NCBI GenBank assembly: GCA_964517665.1
Contig: CAZFCY010000111.1
Span: 1 to 16,592, forward strand
Direction of reading: 5' to 3'
Length of the DNA: 16,592 nucleotides
Source: Congregicoccus sp964517665
GTDB lineage: Bacteria > Verrucomicrobiota > Verrucomicrobiia > Opitutales > Opitutaceae
Both the position numbers and the translations under genes were made by a program. Under the pieces are notes generated by a model, which saw nothing but the letters and a program-made list of their open reading frames with translations, searched no databases and was not told the DNA's origin. Below, one piece after another: positions 1 through 8,009 of this stretch (its first letter is position 1; every line of letters begins with the position of its first letter).

Positions 1-2782
1 ATTCGTCGCCAGCGTATTCAGAAAGTGGATTCACGATGAGCAGGCTTGGCGAATGCGCGCCCGCGAACCGGGAGTCGTCCTCGAGATCCCGCCAGGCGTC
101 GCTCCCCGGCGCGCGCGTCTGCCATCGATAAGACAACGCGCTCGATCCCGTGGCGAACGCCGTCAGGCGCGCGGTCGCCTCCGGATCGAACGGCGCGGGG
201 GCCGGTTGCAGGGTGAAGTGTGGCGCGCGCTGCCGCAGAAGCACGAGCAGGTGGTGGTCGCGCGCGTCCATCGCCGCCACGCGCAGGGCCGGCAGCGGAT
301 TGACCGGGCGATCCTCGCCCCAGCGCACGAGTTCGCCCGTCTCGGTCAGCGCGGCCGAAATGCCGTTTGCCGCCGCGATCTGGCGCACGCGCGCAAGCCC
401 TTCCGGAACGGTGGCCTCGCCGTGTTTATTCCCCCCCCACGCAAAAGCCGCGACCGTCCCATCGCGTTTCAATCCGAGCAGATGATGATCGGAGGCCGCG
501 ATCGCAACCACGTCGACGAGCCCCGTCACGGACGGTTCCGGCAGCGCCCTCGTGCTGCTGACCGATCCATCCCGGCGCAGGAAGAAAGAGTCCGTCAGGT
601 TCGAGACGATGCCCGCCACATCGGCCCGCGCGCCGGCGCCGGGCGCCGGGGGTTGCATCCCGTCTTTGCCGAACAACCGGGCCTCGCCGTCGATGCCCCA
701 CATCGCGACATGATCGCCGGAGATGCTGACGCCGCGCACGCTCTTCAACACCGCCGGGACGCTTTCGAGCAGATCCTGATTGGTCCCCCAGACGAACGGG
801 CGGCCCGCGGAGTTGACCGCGGCGCTCACGCCCAGCATGTCCGAGCTCGCGTCGACTTCGATCGCGCGCCCGAGGTCGGAAGGTATTTCTCCGAGGGCGG
901 GAAACGGCGTCACCCCACCCGGCCGGACGCTGCCGTCGCGGAGCACCGCGAGGCTCGACCACGTGCCGGCAGAGAATTGCTCGACGTCGAAGGTGTCCTC
1001 GCTCACCGCCGCGGCCGTCATGCCGTAATCGACCAGCACGTTCGCCGGCGCCGGCCGCAGGGTGATCTCGAAATCCATGTATTCACTTTCCCCCGACACG
1101 CCGCGCGCGAGGGCGCGCACGCTCACGCCGTAGTCCGGATCGTCGAAGACCTGGCCGGGAAGCAGCGGCGAATCGTCGGGGGTGAATCCCGGCGTGTTGA
1201 GGTCGAGGATCTCCACCTTGTAGGCGTCGAGGCTGGCGCGCATCAACGTCGCGCCGCGCGCATACGCCGGAAGGTGGGCGAAGCCCTGCTGGCGAAACGA
1301 GATCCAGAGGTCGCGCTGCCCGCGAAAGAGCTTCAGCGCCACCGGGCGCGAAAGGTCGGCGTCCGGCGCGTCGTATCCGAAAATCCGATACACGCCGCTT
1401 TCGCCGGCCTCCTGGACCGCCGTTCCCGGCAGCCAGCCGAGCCGCTGTTTGAAGGCCGGATTGAAGTGCCCGGGGTTTCCGTCGGCCGTCATCGCCATCA
1501 CGTCGGCGGGATCGCCGTAGGTGACGCTGGTTCCGTTCTTCGAGAGCGGATTGCCGTCCCGCGGCGCCCAGGCCGAGGCGTGGCCGACGCCGAAATGATG
1601 CCCGAGTTCGTGGGCGAGGACATCCTTGCGCAGCGCGCCGTTGATCCAGACCCTCCCGCCTCCGCCGAGGCCGGCCCAGTAGAAGTTGCCCGGCGTGTCT
1701 GGCGCGATGTTGTTGAAGAGAAACAGCGCGCATTCGAAAGCGGACGTGTCGAGGCCGTCCGAAACGATCCCGAGCGCGTCGTCCGCGAGCCCCTGCGGCC
1801 CGCGCGTCGCGACATACTCCGCGCTGGAGAACGGCAGGCGCGCCACACCGTCCGCGAGCGTGAATTCGATCGCGAGTTTTCCGTAGCTGTTTTCCGCGTA
1901 GAAGCCGGCGACGTCGTCGAAAAACGCGCGCGCTTCCTCGCGTGACACGATCGCGCCGGGCAGGTCGGGAAAGTCGACGAGGATGACGAGAAATTTCTTG
2001 TCGCCGGTGGAGGCCGATTCGGCGCGCTCCTCCTCGACCGCGGCACTGAAGACGACCCGCAGCTCTTCCTCCTGCGCGTCGCGCTCGAGCGCCAGCGCCT
2101 CGGCCACGGAGTAAACCGTGCGGCGCCCGCCCCTCGTCTCCAGCTCGATCGCGCCGTCCGCGGCTGTCCCGATCTCGCGCACGGGCGAATCCCACAACGC
2201 GAGATGACCGTCGAGCGCGAGGCCGTGGATCGAGATGTTTTGCGCCTCGTGGTAGCCCGCGCGGCGTCCGAAAAGATGGGCGGAGTAGACCGTCGTTCCC
2301 ACCCTCGCCGCTTGGTGCTCGTCGCGCATGTGCGGCTCGCCGACCGCGCACATCGGAAAGACGTCGCCCGATCCGGACACGATGGTTTCCATCTCGGCGA
2401 GCACGGCCGCCGGAAGCCGCGCGCGCTCCCGCTCGGAGGGCGCGAACTCGAATGCGCGCGCCGGCTCCTGCTGAATCAGTCGCGCCATTTCCGGGCGGCG
2501 CGCGCGGGCCGCCGCGACGCCGTCCGCGACGAGTTTCACGCGCTCGTCCACGTCCGCCGCGAAGTAGCGCTCGATCCATGCGTCGAAGCCGGCGATGCCT
2601 GTTTCGCCTCCCGGAGATGCGAATGCCGGGTTGTTTCCGTGGACGTGGCTCGCTTGCGCGGCCGGCCGCGCAAGCGGTTGCGTGGCTTCGTCGCTCCGCC
2701 GCACCAACGATGGCGCCACGGCGAACGCGAGCGCGAGCGCGCAGCCGCCGAAGAACGTCTTTCGCAAGAACCCAGGGAGCAT
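1..2782 (-). CDS. Secreted metzincin-type zinc protease with RCC1-like and Ig-like regions (C-terminus outside window)
   Basis: Reading the minus strand from ATG at 2782 gives at least 927 codons without a stop, running off the window start, so the C-terminus is missing. Residues 1-25 have a basic start (LRK) and a hydrophobic core (ALALAFAVA), fitting a signal peptide and export. Residues about 230-440 are a protease domain. HELGHHFGVGH at 391-401 is a complete metzincin HExxHxxGxxH site, with three zinc-ligand histidines and the catalytic Glu392. DVMAM about 28 residues later provides the Met-turn (M429 or M432). The HELGH context and the preceding FYWAGLGGGGRVW segment resemble gametolysin (M11)-like proteases. 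Residues about 605-850 contain repeated 'G..HxLxLxxDGxVxxWG'-like units typical of RCC1 propellers. From about 855 a 'LQPAP...YRWQ' segment starts an Ig-like domain. GGGGGA upstream of the ATG is a weak ribosome site. A run of eight C at 431-438 is in frame. Substrate unknown; M11 assignment is tentative. Confidence 0.85.
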   Translation of the reverse strand, partial: MLPGFLRKTFFGGCALALAFAVAPSLVRRSDEATQPLARPAAQASHVHGNNPAFASPGGETGIAGFDAWIERYFAADVDERVKLVADGVAAARARRPEMARLIQQEPARAFEFAPSERERARLPAAVLAEMETIVSGSGDVFPMCAVGEPHMRDEHQAARVGTTVYSAHLFGRRAGYHEAQNISIHGLALDGHLALWDSPVREIGTAADGAIELETRGGRRTVYSVAEALALERDAQEEELRVVFSAAVEEERAESASTGDKKFLVILVDFPDLPGAIVSREEARAFFDDVAGFYAENSYGKLAIEFTLADGVARLPFSSAEYVATRGPQGLADDALGIVSDGLDTSAFECALFLFNNIAPDTPGNFYWAGLGGGGRVWINGALRKDVLAHELGHHFGVGHASAWAPRDGNPLSKNGTSVTYGDPADVMAMTADGNPGHFNPAFKQRLGWLPGTAVQEAGESGVYRIFGYDAPDADLSRPVALKLFRGQRDLWISFRQQGFAHLPAYARGATLMRASLDAYKVEILDLNTPGFTPDDSPLLPGQVFDDPDYGVSVRALARGVSGESEYMDFEITLRPAPANVLVDYGMTAAAVSEDTFDVEQFSAGTWSSLAVLRDGSVRPGGVTPFPALGEIPSDLGRAIEVDASSDMLGVSAAVNSAGRPFVWGTNQDLLESVPAVLKSVRGVSISGDHVAMWGIDGEARLFGKDGMQPPAPGAGARADVAGIVSNLTDSFFLRRDGSVSSTRALPEPSVTGLVDVVAIAASDHHLLGLKRDGTVAAFAWGGNKHGEATVPEGLARVRQIAAANGISAALTETGELVRWGEDRPVNPLPALRVAAMDARDHHLLVLLRQRAPHFTLQPAPAPFDPEATARLTAFATGSSALSYRWQTRAPGSDAWRDLEDDSRFAGAHSPSLLIVNPLSEYAGDE

Positions 2783-3049
2783 TTCCCCCGCTATCGGCAC
2801 ACGTCGCGCGGGGCGCAGCGACCAAGGCGCGGCCGGGTGGACGCCGCCGCTGGAGGCTCGCCTTGCGATCGCGCAAGTCCTTCGCCTCAAACGCCGAGGG
2901 AAGATTACCTAGCCGCGTGTGAGATATCCGTAAGTTCCTTCCGGTGGCGACAATCCCCCAGTCCTTCCCGGGAGCCAGGGCCACGCGAGCATTGCCGATC
3001 GGACTTCCCCCATGCTCAATTCTGCCTTCTTAATTCCGCCTTCCTTCGC
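2783..3049. promoter_or_regulatory. Divergent intergenic region between the metzincin gene and rpe
   Basis: This 267-base gap separates two genes transcribed away from each other, so it must hold both promoters. I see no convincing -35/-10 pair and no structured RNA. Its last 35 bases, next to rpe, are C/T-rich and nearly free of G and are listed separately as a tandem repeat. Confidence 0.4.
3018..3045 (+). repeat. Two 14-nt direct repeats in the rpe leader
   Basis: AATTCTGCCTTCTT (3018-3031) is followed directly by AATTCCGCCTTCCT (3032-3045), identical at 12 of 14 positions, ending four bases before the rpe ATG. The stretch 3015-3049 has only three G in 35 bases and no Shine-Dalgarno site. 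It parallels the 13-nt and 7-nt repeats upstream of two other genes in the window. Confidence 0.75.
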
Positions 3050-3709
3050 ATGTCGCCCCACTCATCCCTTCTCGCTCCATCCATCCTTGCCGCCGATCAC
3101 GCCGATCTCGCATCGGGCCTCGCCGTCGTCGATGCGCTCGGCCTCGAGTGGCTGCACGTGGACATCATGGACGGGCATTTCGTGCCCAACTATTCATTCG
3201 GGCCCGAGACTGTCGCGGCATTGAGGCGGCGCAGCTCGATGTTCTTCGACGTCCACCTCATGCTCGACAATCCGCAGGATTACGTGGAGCCGTTCGCGCA
3301 GGCCGGCGCGAGCCAGATCACGATCCATGTCGAGCCCGGCTACGACGTCGCGGGCACGCTCTCGCGCATCCAAAAACTGGATTGCCGCGCCGGTGTCGTG
3401 ATCAATCCCGGCACGCCGGTGGAGGCGGCGCTGCCCTACCTCGACGACGTCGATATCGTGCTCGTGATGACCGTCCAGCCCGGCTTTGGCGGACAGGCGT
3501 TCCGGCCGGACATGCTCCCGAAATTGCAGGCGCTCGATGCGACGCGCGTCGAGCGCGGCCTGCGATTCCGCCTCGAAGTGGACGGCGGCATCGACCTCGA
3601 AACCGCCGCCGCCTGCCGCGCGGCCGGGGCCGACACGTTTGTCTGCGGCACGTCCTTTTTCAAGGCCGCCGATCGCCAGGCCTTCGCCGAGCGGATCCGC
3701 TCGCTTTAG
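3050..3709 (+). CDS. rpe: Ribulose-phosphate 3-epimerase
   Basis: This enzyme interconverts D-ribulose 5-phosphate and D-xylulose 5-phosphate in the cytosol, in the non-oxidative pentose phosphate (and Calvin) pathway. The 219-residue product matches the usual length of about 220. The N-terminus has the family start LLAPSILAADHADL. HVDIMDGHFVPN puts metal ligands at His36 and Asp38, with Asp38 also an acid/base residue. DVHLM gives His69, MTVQPGFGGQ (140-149) is the phosphate-binding loop region, and EVDGGI gives the second catalytic Asp178. The frame is open far upstream, but ATG 3050 is chosen because homology begins a few residues later and the rest would encode unrelated Arg-rich sequence. 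No Shine-Dalgarno is visible. The gene stands alone, divergent from the protease gene and convergent with the ABC genes. Confidence 0.96.
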   Translation: MSPHSSLLAPSILAADHADLASGLAVVDALGLEWLHVDIMDGHFVPNYSFGPETVAALRRRSSMFFDVHLMLDNPQDYVEPFAQAGASQITIHVEPGYDVAGTLSRIQKLDCRAGVVINPGTPVEAALPYLDDVDIVLVMTVQPGFGGQAFRPDMLPKLQALDATRVERGLRFRLEVDGGIDLETAAACRAAGADTFVCGTSFFKAADRQAFAERIRSL

Positions 3710-3807
3710 CCGCGGCGGATCGGTGCGCGGAAGGCGATCGCGCCTGAATCCATGGCGATCCTCCGAAACGGCGGGGCCTTTCTTGCCTCCGTTGCCTCCC
3801 GTGTCAT

Positions 3808-5523
3808 TCAGCTTCCGTCTGCCGCCTTGATCGCGCGCGCGATCTCCGCGGCGCGCTTGTACTGGCGGCGGAAGCCGTTGGAGAGTTCGCGGCCGAGGCG
3901 GACTTCGTCGAGCGGTTTTCCCGAGCGAAGCGCGTCCTTGATCGGGCCGGTCGCGCGCTCGTAGCTGATCGACGACAAATCCTGCAACACGGCCAGCGCT
4001 TCCTGCGGCCGGCCCGCGTCGATGATCGCGCGCCATGCGTCCGCCAGCTCGCGGTGCGCGTCGAGGCAGACGACGCGGATGAGAAACGACATCTCGCGAA
4101 AGACGCCGCCCGTCCATTCGGGATGATAAATGAAATCGTTCTCCGGCGCGTAGGGATCGACGTCCGGATCACTGCGATGGCGATCGAACTCCGGCGCGTA
4201 GCTGTCCCTGCGCACCGGCAGGCGGCGCAGCGCGAAAATCGCCGGGCCGCCGGGCGCGCCGACCTTGAAGTTCCACAGCTTCTGGCCCTCGGGCGACATG
4301 ACGAACTCGATGAAGTCGAGCGTGATCTCCGGATGCGGGGCGCCGCGCAACATCGCGATCGGGTCCACGTTGTAAACCGAGCCGGCCGTCGGCGTGATAT
4401 ATTCGAGCCGCTCCGAGTTGTCGCGCCGGCGCACCGCCTCCGCCTGGTAGCGCCCGTAGAAATCGATGCACATCCCCGCGGCCGCGTCGCCCTGCGAGAC
4501 GTCGATCGGCGGCTTCTGCGAGGAATCGGTGAAGTAGCGCGCGTTGGCGCCCATCAGTTGCAGCACCTCGAAGCCGCGTATCCAGCCTTCAACTACGGCG
4601 CGCGGCGCCGCCTCGTCCTCCGCCACGCCGGCTTCGCGCAGCTCCTTCAATCGCAGTTGCATCTCCTGTTGCAGGACCATCTCGAAGGCCTTCGCGATCG
4701 AGCCGCTCTTGGTCGGATCGGCCAGCGCGAGTTCGCCGAAAAAGCGCGGATCGGTGAGGTCGCGCCAGGCGTCCGGCTCCTCCTCGATGCCCAGCCTCGC
4801 GAGCGAATCCCGGTTGTAGAGGATGCCGAAGCTCGCGATGACCGCGCCGACCCAGGCGTGATCCTCGGCCCAGAAAATCTCGCCGTTGTGCGCCTGCGGA
4901 AACACATCCGGGCCGAACCACTCCGGGCGGCGCTCGAAGATGCCCGAATCGACGATGCGGCCCGCCGCGGCCTGGCGGATGAAATCGAAACTGCCGCCGC
5001 CGAAAAAGACGTCGATCCCGCACCCCGCGCGGGAGGCGAGAAACGCGCGCCGCGCCGCCTCCGCCTCGGTGTCGTCCTCCGGCGTGTCGTCGAGCCTGAC
5101 CGACGGGTTGTCGAAAAACTGCTCCACCTGCGCGCTCCAGGCGCGGCCGAGATCGCGCGTCCAGTGGAGGCGGAAGGACTGCGTGTATTCACCATCCAAA
5201 TACCGCGCGATCTCGCTCGTGCCGCCGATCACGCGCCAGTCCACCGCGGCGGCGCGCCCGCGCTTCTTCTGATGCCAGTCCGCGAAGCCCCGCGCGAATT
5301 CCGAGCGGATGGCCTCGTTGTGCGGCGTGATGATCACGATCGTGTCGTCGGCCACGAACGCCGGCGCTTCATCCCGCCGCAGGAGAAACGGCAGCGCGAC
5401 CGTCGCCGCGAGCGCGAGCAGGACGACTCCCCGACCGATCCATTCGCGTCCTCCTCGAAGTGGGAGCGGCTTCAGCCCCGATTGATCGCGCTCATCGCGG
5501 CTGAAGCCGCTCCCGCCATTCAT
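3808..5523 (-). CDS. ABC transporter substrate-binding protein, extracellular family 1 (iron-type, long form)
   Basis: The 571-residue protein is a periplasmic binding component of an ABC importer. Residues 32-48 form one hydrophobic segment followed by RR, so it is either an uncleaved anchor or a signal. The body has features of family 1 (AfuA/FbpA-like) binding proteins: an N-terminal strand VIITPHNEAIRSEF, GIDVFFGGGSFDFIRQA, ILYNRDSLARLG, LADPTKSGSIAKAFEM and, near the end of the lobe, FIEFVMSPEGQKLWN. It is well over the usual 330-450 residues; the extra length is mainly a C-terminal helical tail of about 110 residues. ATG 5523 is fixed by an ATGA overlap with the ATPase stop, implying translational coupling. 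Codons 4-21 are made by a palindromic DNA repeat (5462-5514), so that peptide is probably not functional. The ligand cannot be told from sequence alone; ferric iron or another small solute is a guess. Confidence 0.88.
   Translation of the reverse strand: MNGGSGFSRDERDQSGLKPLPLRGGREWIGRGVVLLALAATVALPFLLRRDEAPAFVADDTIVIITPHNEAIRSEFARGFADWHQKKRGRAAAVDWRVIGGTSEIARYLDGEYTQSFRLHWTRDLGRAWSAQVEQFFDNPSVRLDDTPEDDTEAEAARRAFLASRAGCGIDVFFGGGSFDFIRQAAAGRIVDSGIFERRPEWFGPDVFPQAHNGEIFWAEDHAWVGAVIASFGILYNRDSLARLGIEEEPDAWRDLTDPRFFGELALADPTKSGSIAKAFEMVLQQEMQLRLKELREAGVAEDEAAPRAVVEGWIRGFEVLQLMGANARYFTDSSQKPPIDVSQGDAAAGMCIDFYGRYQAEAVRRRDNSERLEYITPTAGSVYNVDPIAMLRGAPHPEITLDFIEFVMSPEGQKLWNFKVGAPGGPAIFALRRLPVRRDSYAPEFDRHRSDPDVDPYAPENDFIYHPEWTGGVFREMSFLIRVVCLDAHRELADAWRAIIDAGRPQEALAVLQDLSSISYERATGPIKDALRSGKPLDEVRLGRELSNGFRRQYKRAAEIARAIKAADGS
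5462..5514. repeat. REP-like palindrome with 16-bp perfect arms inside a coding sequence
   Basis: GGGAGCGGCTTCAGCC at 5462-5477 is the exact reverse complement of GGCTGAAGCCGCTCCC at 5499-5514, with 21 bases between. It covers codons 4-21 of the substrate-binding protein gene. The first arm recurs in part (GGAGCGGCTTCAG, 13 of 13) at 11196-11208. Dispersed palindromes of this kind are known in many bacteria; membership of a named REP family is inference. Confidence 0.85.
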
Positions 5524-6614
5524 GGCCCGCCGCTCCCGGGAAGAACCGCCACGTCCTCCGGATCGACCGACGCGATCAGGCCGCTCGTGCCCGCCGGGAC
5601 GAGATGGCGCGGGTTGAGTTCGAAGACCTTCAGCGTGGCCGGGCCCGCGCGCAGCTCGTATTGGGCGACCTCGCCGAGGTAGATCGATTCGCCGACCGAG
5701 CAGGCCACGCGGTTGCCGCCCGAAGCGGTCTCGCCGCCCCCGTGATCGAGCTTCAGGCATTCGGGGCGGATCGAAAGCGTCACCTTCGCGCCGACGGAAG
5801 CGTCCCCGCCACCCGTGGAGCGCACGCCCTCGAAGAGGCCGAGAGGCGTCTCGACCACCGCGCGTATCCCTGAAATGGATACAATCGCGCCTTCGATGAA
5901 GTTGGTTTCCCCGATGAAGTTCGCCACCGTGCGATCGACCGGCCGGCGGTAAATCTCGCGCGGCGCGCCGACCTGGAGGATGCGGCCCTGGTCGAGGATG
6001 GCCATGCGGTCGGCGATGGAGAGCGCCTCCTTCTGGTCGTGCGTCACGTAGATGGTCGTGAGTTTGAACTCCTTGCACACGCGCCGGATCTCGCCGCGCA
6101 TTTCGAGGCGCAGGCGCGCGTCGAGATTCGAGAGCGGCTCGTCGAGCAGCAGGCAACGCGGCCGGACGACGAGCGCGCGCGCCAGGGCGACGCGTTGCTG
6201 CTGGCCGCCGGAGAGCTGGTTCGGTCGCCGGTCGCCGTACTGGCCCATGCGCACGGATTCGAGGGCGGCGCCGACGCGTTTCCTGATCTCGGCTCGCGAG
6301 ACCTTTCGCTCCTCGAGGCCAAACGCGACGTTTTGCGCGACCGACATGTGCGGCCACAAGGCGTAGCTTTGGAACATCATCCCGGTGTTGCGCTTGTGCG
6401 GCGGAAGCCGGGTGACATCCTCTTCGCCGAAATGGATCGTGCCCTCGTCCGGAATGTAGAATCCCGCCATGCAGCGCAGCAGCGTGGTCTTTCCGCATCC
6501 GCTCGGCCCGAGCAGGAAAAACAACTCGCCGGGCTCGATCGCGAGATCGAGATCGCGCAGCGCGGTGACGCTCCCAAAGCGCTTGGTCAGTTGCGAAACG
6601 TTAACCGAAATCAT
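5520..6614 (-). CDS. ABC transporter ATP-binding protein, CysA/PotA/FbpC type
   Basis: The 364-residue cytoplasmic ATPase would energise solute import. All hallmark motifs are intact: Walker A GPSGCGKTT (36-44), Q-loop Gln82, signature LSGGQQQR (134-141), Walker B CLLLDEP (154-160), D-loop SNLD (162-165) and H-loop His192. About 170 residues after the nucleotide-binding domain make up the accessory TOBE-like region usual in CysA/PotA/FbpC ATPases (SIRPECL, VPAGTSGLIASVDPEDVAVL). ATG 6614 gives the family-standard start MISVNVSQLTKRFGSVTALR; the frame is open upstream, but that sequence is unrelated to ABC proteins. The stop overlaps the binding-protein start as ATGA. No membrane permease lies next to either gene, so the pump must use a permease encoded elsewhere. 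No Shine-Dalgarno site is obvious. Confidence 0.95.
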   Translation of the reverse strand: MISVNVSQLTKRFGSVTALRDLDLAIEPGELFFLLGPSGCGKTTLLRCMAGFYIPDEGTIHFGEEDVTRLPPHKRNTGMMFQSYALWPHMSVAQNVAFGLEERKVSRAEIRKRVGAALESVRMGQYGDRRPNQLSGGQQQRVALARALVVRPRCLLLDEPLSNLDARLRLEMRGEIRRVCKEFKLTTIYVTHDQKEALSIADRMAILDQGRILQVGAPREIYRRPVDRTVANFIGETNFIEGAIVSISGIRAVVETPLGLFEGVRSTGGGDASVGAKVTLSIRPECLKLDHGGGETASGGNRVACSVGESIYLGEVAQYELRAGPATLKVFELNPRHLVPAGTSGLIASVDPEDVAVLPGSGGP

Positions 6615-6719
6615 CCGGATCGGGCGTGCCGCGCACCAGAAGCCGAAGCGCCGGGGCGAAGTCAAAGGAAATGCCGGGCGAGCGAACGGCAGACCGGATC
6701 GAAAACATTGGGCGCCCGC
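6615..6719. promoter_or_regulatory. Divergent intergenic region between ABC operon and TPR-like gene
   Basis: This 105-base gap lies between head-to-head genes and should hold both promoters. CCGGATCG occurs twice in the same orientation, near each end (6616 and about 6693). I cannot point to a reliable promoter or operator. Confidence 0.35.
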
Positions 6720-7451
6720 ATGGTTCCGGGGAGTGTGGGCGTCTTCAGTGTGGCGATCGTTGTGGCGCTGCTGATCACGCCCCGGGCCGACGCCGCAGGC
6801 GCGCGGCTGCCACCGACGCGGCCTGGCATCACTCACACTCAGACGGACGCGCGCGCAGGCGAACTCGACGCTCCCCGGCAACTCATCGCCGAAGCCACGC
6901 GTGGCTCGCCCGCCGCGGCGGACGAGGCGGTCGCGCAATTGCGCGCGCTGCTCGAGCGCGAGCCCGCGCGCGCGGAAGCTCGCGCGCTGCTCGGACTCGC
7001 GATGGTCTTGCAGGCGCGCGACGCGCCGATGTTGAAAAAGCGCGCGCTCGCGAACGCCGGTTTTGCCGAGATGGACGCCGCCGTCGCCGAGGCGCCGCAC
7101 GATCCCGAGGCGCGCCTGATCCGCGCGACGAACGCCAGCCAGATGCCGCTCCTCCTCGGGCGCAACGCGATCGCCACGGAGGATTTTCGTTGGCTGCTCG
7201 GGCTCGTGGAAGAGGCGCGCGCGCTGTCGCCCTCGCTGCGGCGGCGGATTCTTTTTCGCGCGGGCGCCTTCGCCTTGCGCGAGCGGCGCGGCGAAGCCAT
7301 CGCGCTTCTGGAACGCGCGCTGGCCGTCGACGCGGCGACCCCGGCCGCGGAGGAAATTCAGTCCATGCTTGCACTGGCGCGCCGTCAGCTTACCCCGCCT
7401 AGTCATGCCCACGCCGAAGACGAGGACCAAGCGAAGACCGCCGCACCCTGA
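6720..7451 (+). CDS. Small exported TPR-like helical repeat protein, function unknown
   Basis: The 243-residue protein begins with a signal-peptide-like stretch (VFSVAIVVALLITPRADAAG, ending near residue 26), so export is likely. The rest is alanine-, arginine- and leucine-rich helix with the spacing of tetratricopeptide repeats: AVAQLRALLEREPARAEARA near residues 75-95 and GEAIALLERALAVDAATPAA near 195-215. TPR proteins usually mediate protein-protein contacts; no catalytic motif is present. Its last 47 bases, encoding the low-complexity tail SHAHAEDEDQAKTAAP, overlap the start of hpt in another frame. That suggests co-transcription and perhaps coupling. ATG 6720 is chosen because it immediately precedes the signal peptide. 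No specific function can be assigned. Confidence 0.72.
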   Translation: MVPGSVGVFSVAIVVALLITPRADAAGARLPPTRPGITHTQTDARAGELDAPRQLIAEATRGSPAAADEAVAQLRALLEREPARAEARALLGLAMVLQARDAPMLKKRALANAGFAEMDAAVAEAPHDPEARLIRATNASQMPLLLGRNAIATEDFRWLLGLVEEARALSPSLRRRILFRAGAFALRERRGEAIALLERALAVDAATPAAEEIQSMLALARRQLTPPSHAHAEDEDQAKTAAP

Positions 7452-7992
7452 TCTCGAGCGGGTGCTGGCAACCGAGGCGGCGATCAACAGCCGCCTCAAA
7501 CGCCTCGGGCGCGAGATCAGCCGGACCTACGGCGATCAGGAGATCACGGTCATCGCGATCATCAACGGCGCGATTTTCTTCTCGGCCGACCTTTTGCGAC
7601 AGATCACCTCGCCCGTCCGCCTCGATTGCATTCGCGTTTCCAGCTATCGAAACAGCTCCAGCCCCGTCACGCCGCCGCGAGTGCTGGACATGCTCGTGCT
7701 CGACCTCGAGAACCGGCACGTGCTGCTGATCGACGACATCCTCGACACCGGACGCACGCTTTCGATCGTGGTCGAGGAGATCCGCAAGCGGAAGCCGGCT
7801 TCGGTGAAAACGTGCGTGCTCCTGGACAAGAAAGTGCGGCGCGACGTCGAGATCGAGGCCGACTTCGTGGGCTTCACCATCCCCGACCGTTTCGTGGTCG
7901 GCTACGGGCTGGATTTCGCCGAGCGCTACCGGAACATCCCGTGCATCGGCGTGCTCAAGACCGATCTGCAAAACCCGCCGGAGTGGGCGTGA
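7405..7992 (+). CDS. hpt: Hypoxanthine phosphoribosyltransferase
   Basis: This purine-salvage enzyme joins hypoxanthine (often also guanine) to PRPP in the cytosol. The 195-residue product has the family signatures: VIAIINGAIFFSADL (49-63), VSSYRNSS (78-85), and the PRPP-binding loop VLLIDDILDTGRTL (106-119) with acidic pair Asp110-Asp111 and catalytic-base Asp114. It also has LLDKKVRR (139-146) and FVGFTIPDRFVVGYGLDFAERYRN, the purine- and Mg-binding end. Bacterial homologues usually start near the 'HPDLERVL' segment, so the Arg/Lys-rich first 13 residues are an extension. ATG 7405 is the closest start in frame and overlaps the upstream gene by 47 bases. No Shine-Dalgarno is seen. It is probably in an operon with the TPR-like gene. 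Confidence 0.94.
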   Translation: MPTPKTRTKRRPPHPDLERVLATEAAINSRLKRLGREISRTYGDQEITVIAIINGAIFFSADLLRQITSPVRLDCIRVSSYRNSSSPVTPPRVLDMLVLDLENRHVLLIDDILDTGRTLSIVVEEIRKRKPASVKTCVLLDKKVRRDVEIEADFVGFTIPDRFVVGYGLDFAERYRNIPCIGVLKTDLQNPPEWA

Positions 7993-8009
7993 GAGAGGGA
8001 GGGAGCATC

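Noticed and set aside
431..438. Run of eight C as a possible frameshift or phase-variable tract
   Set aside because: The protease frame reads through it as Trp-Gly-Gly-Asn with matching RCC1-like sequence on both sides, so no frame break is needed.
53..1945. Long plus-strand open frame (630 codons) opposite the metzincin gene
   Set aside because: Its translation is Arg/Ala/His-rich with no recognisable motif, while the minus-strand frame shows a signal peptide, zinc site and domain pattern. Long antisense frames are expected at this GC content.
2204..3049. N-terminal extension of the epimerase in the same open frame
   Set aside because: The extension is Arg-rich, lies antisense to the protease gene, and would make rpe more than twice its normal size; family sequence begins just after ATG 3050.
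6615..7499. N-terminal extension of the ABC ATPase frame
   Set aside because: It overlaps the TPR-like gene and hpt on the other strand and has no ABC-related sequence; the conserved start is at 6614.
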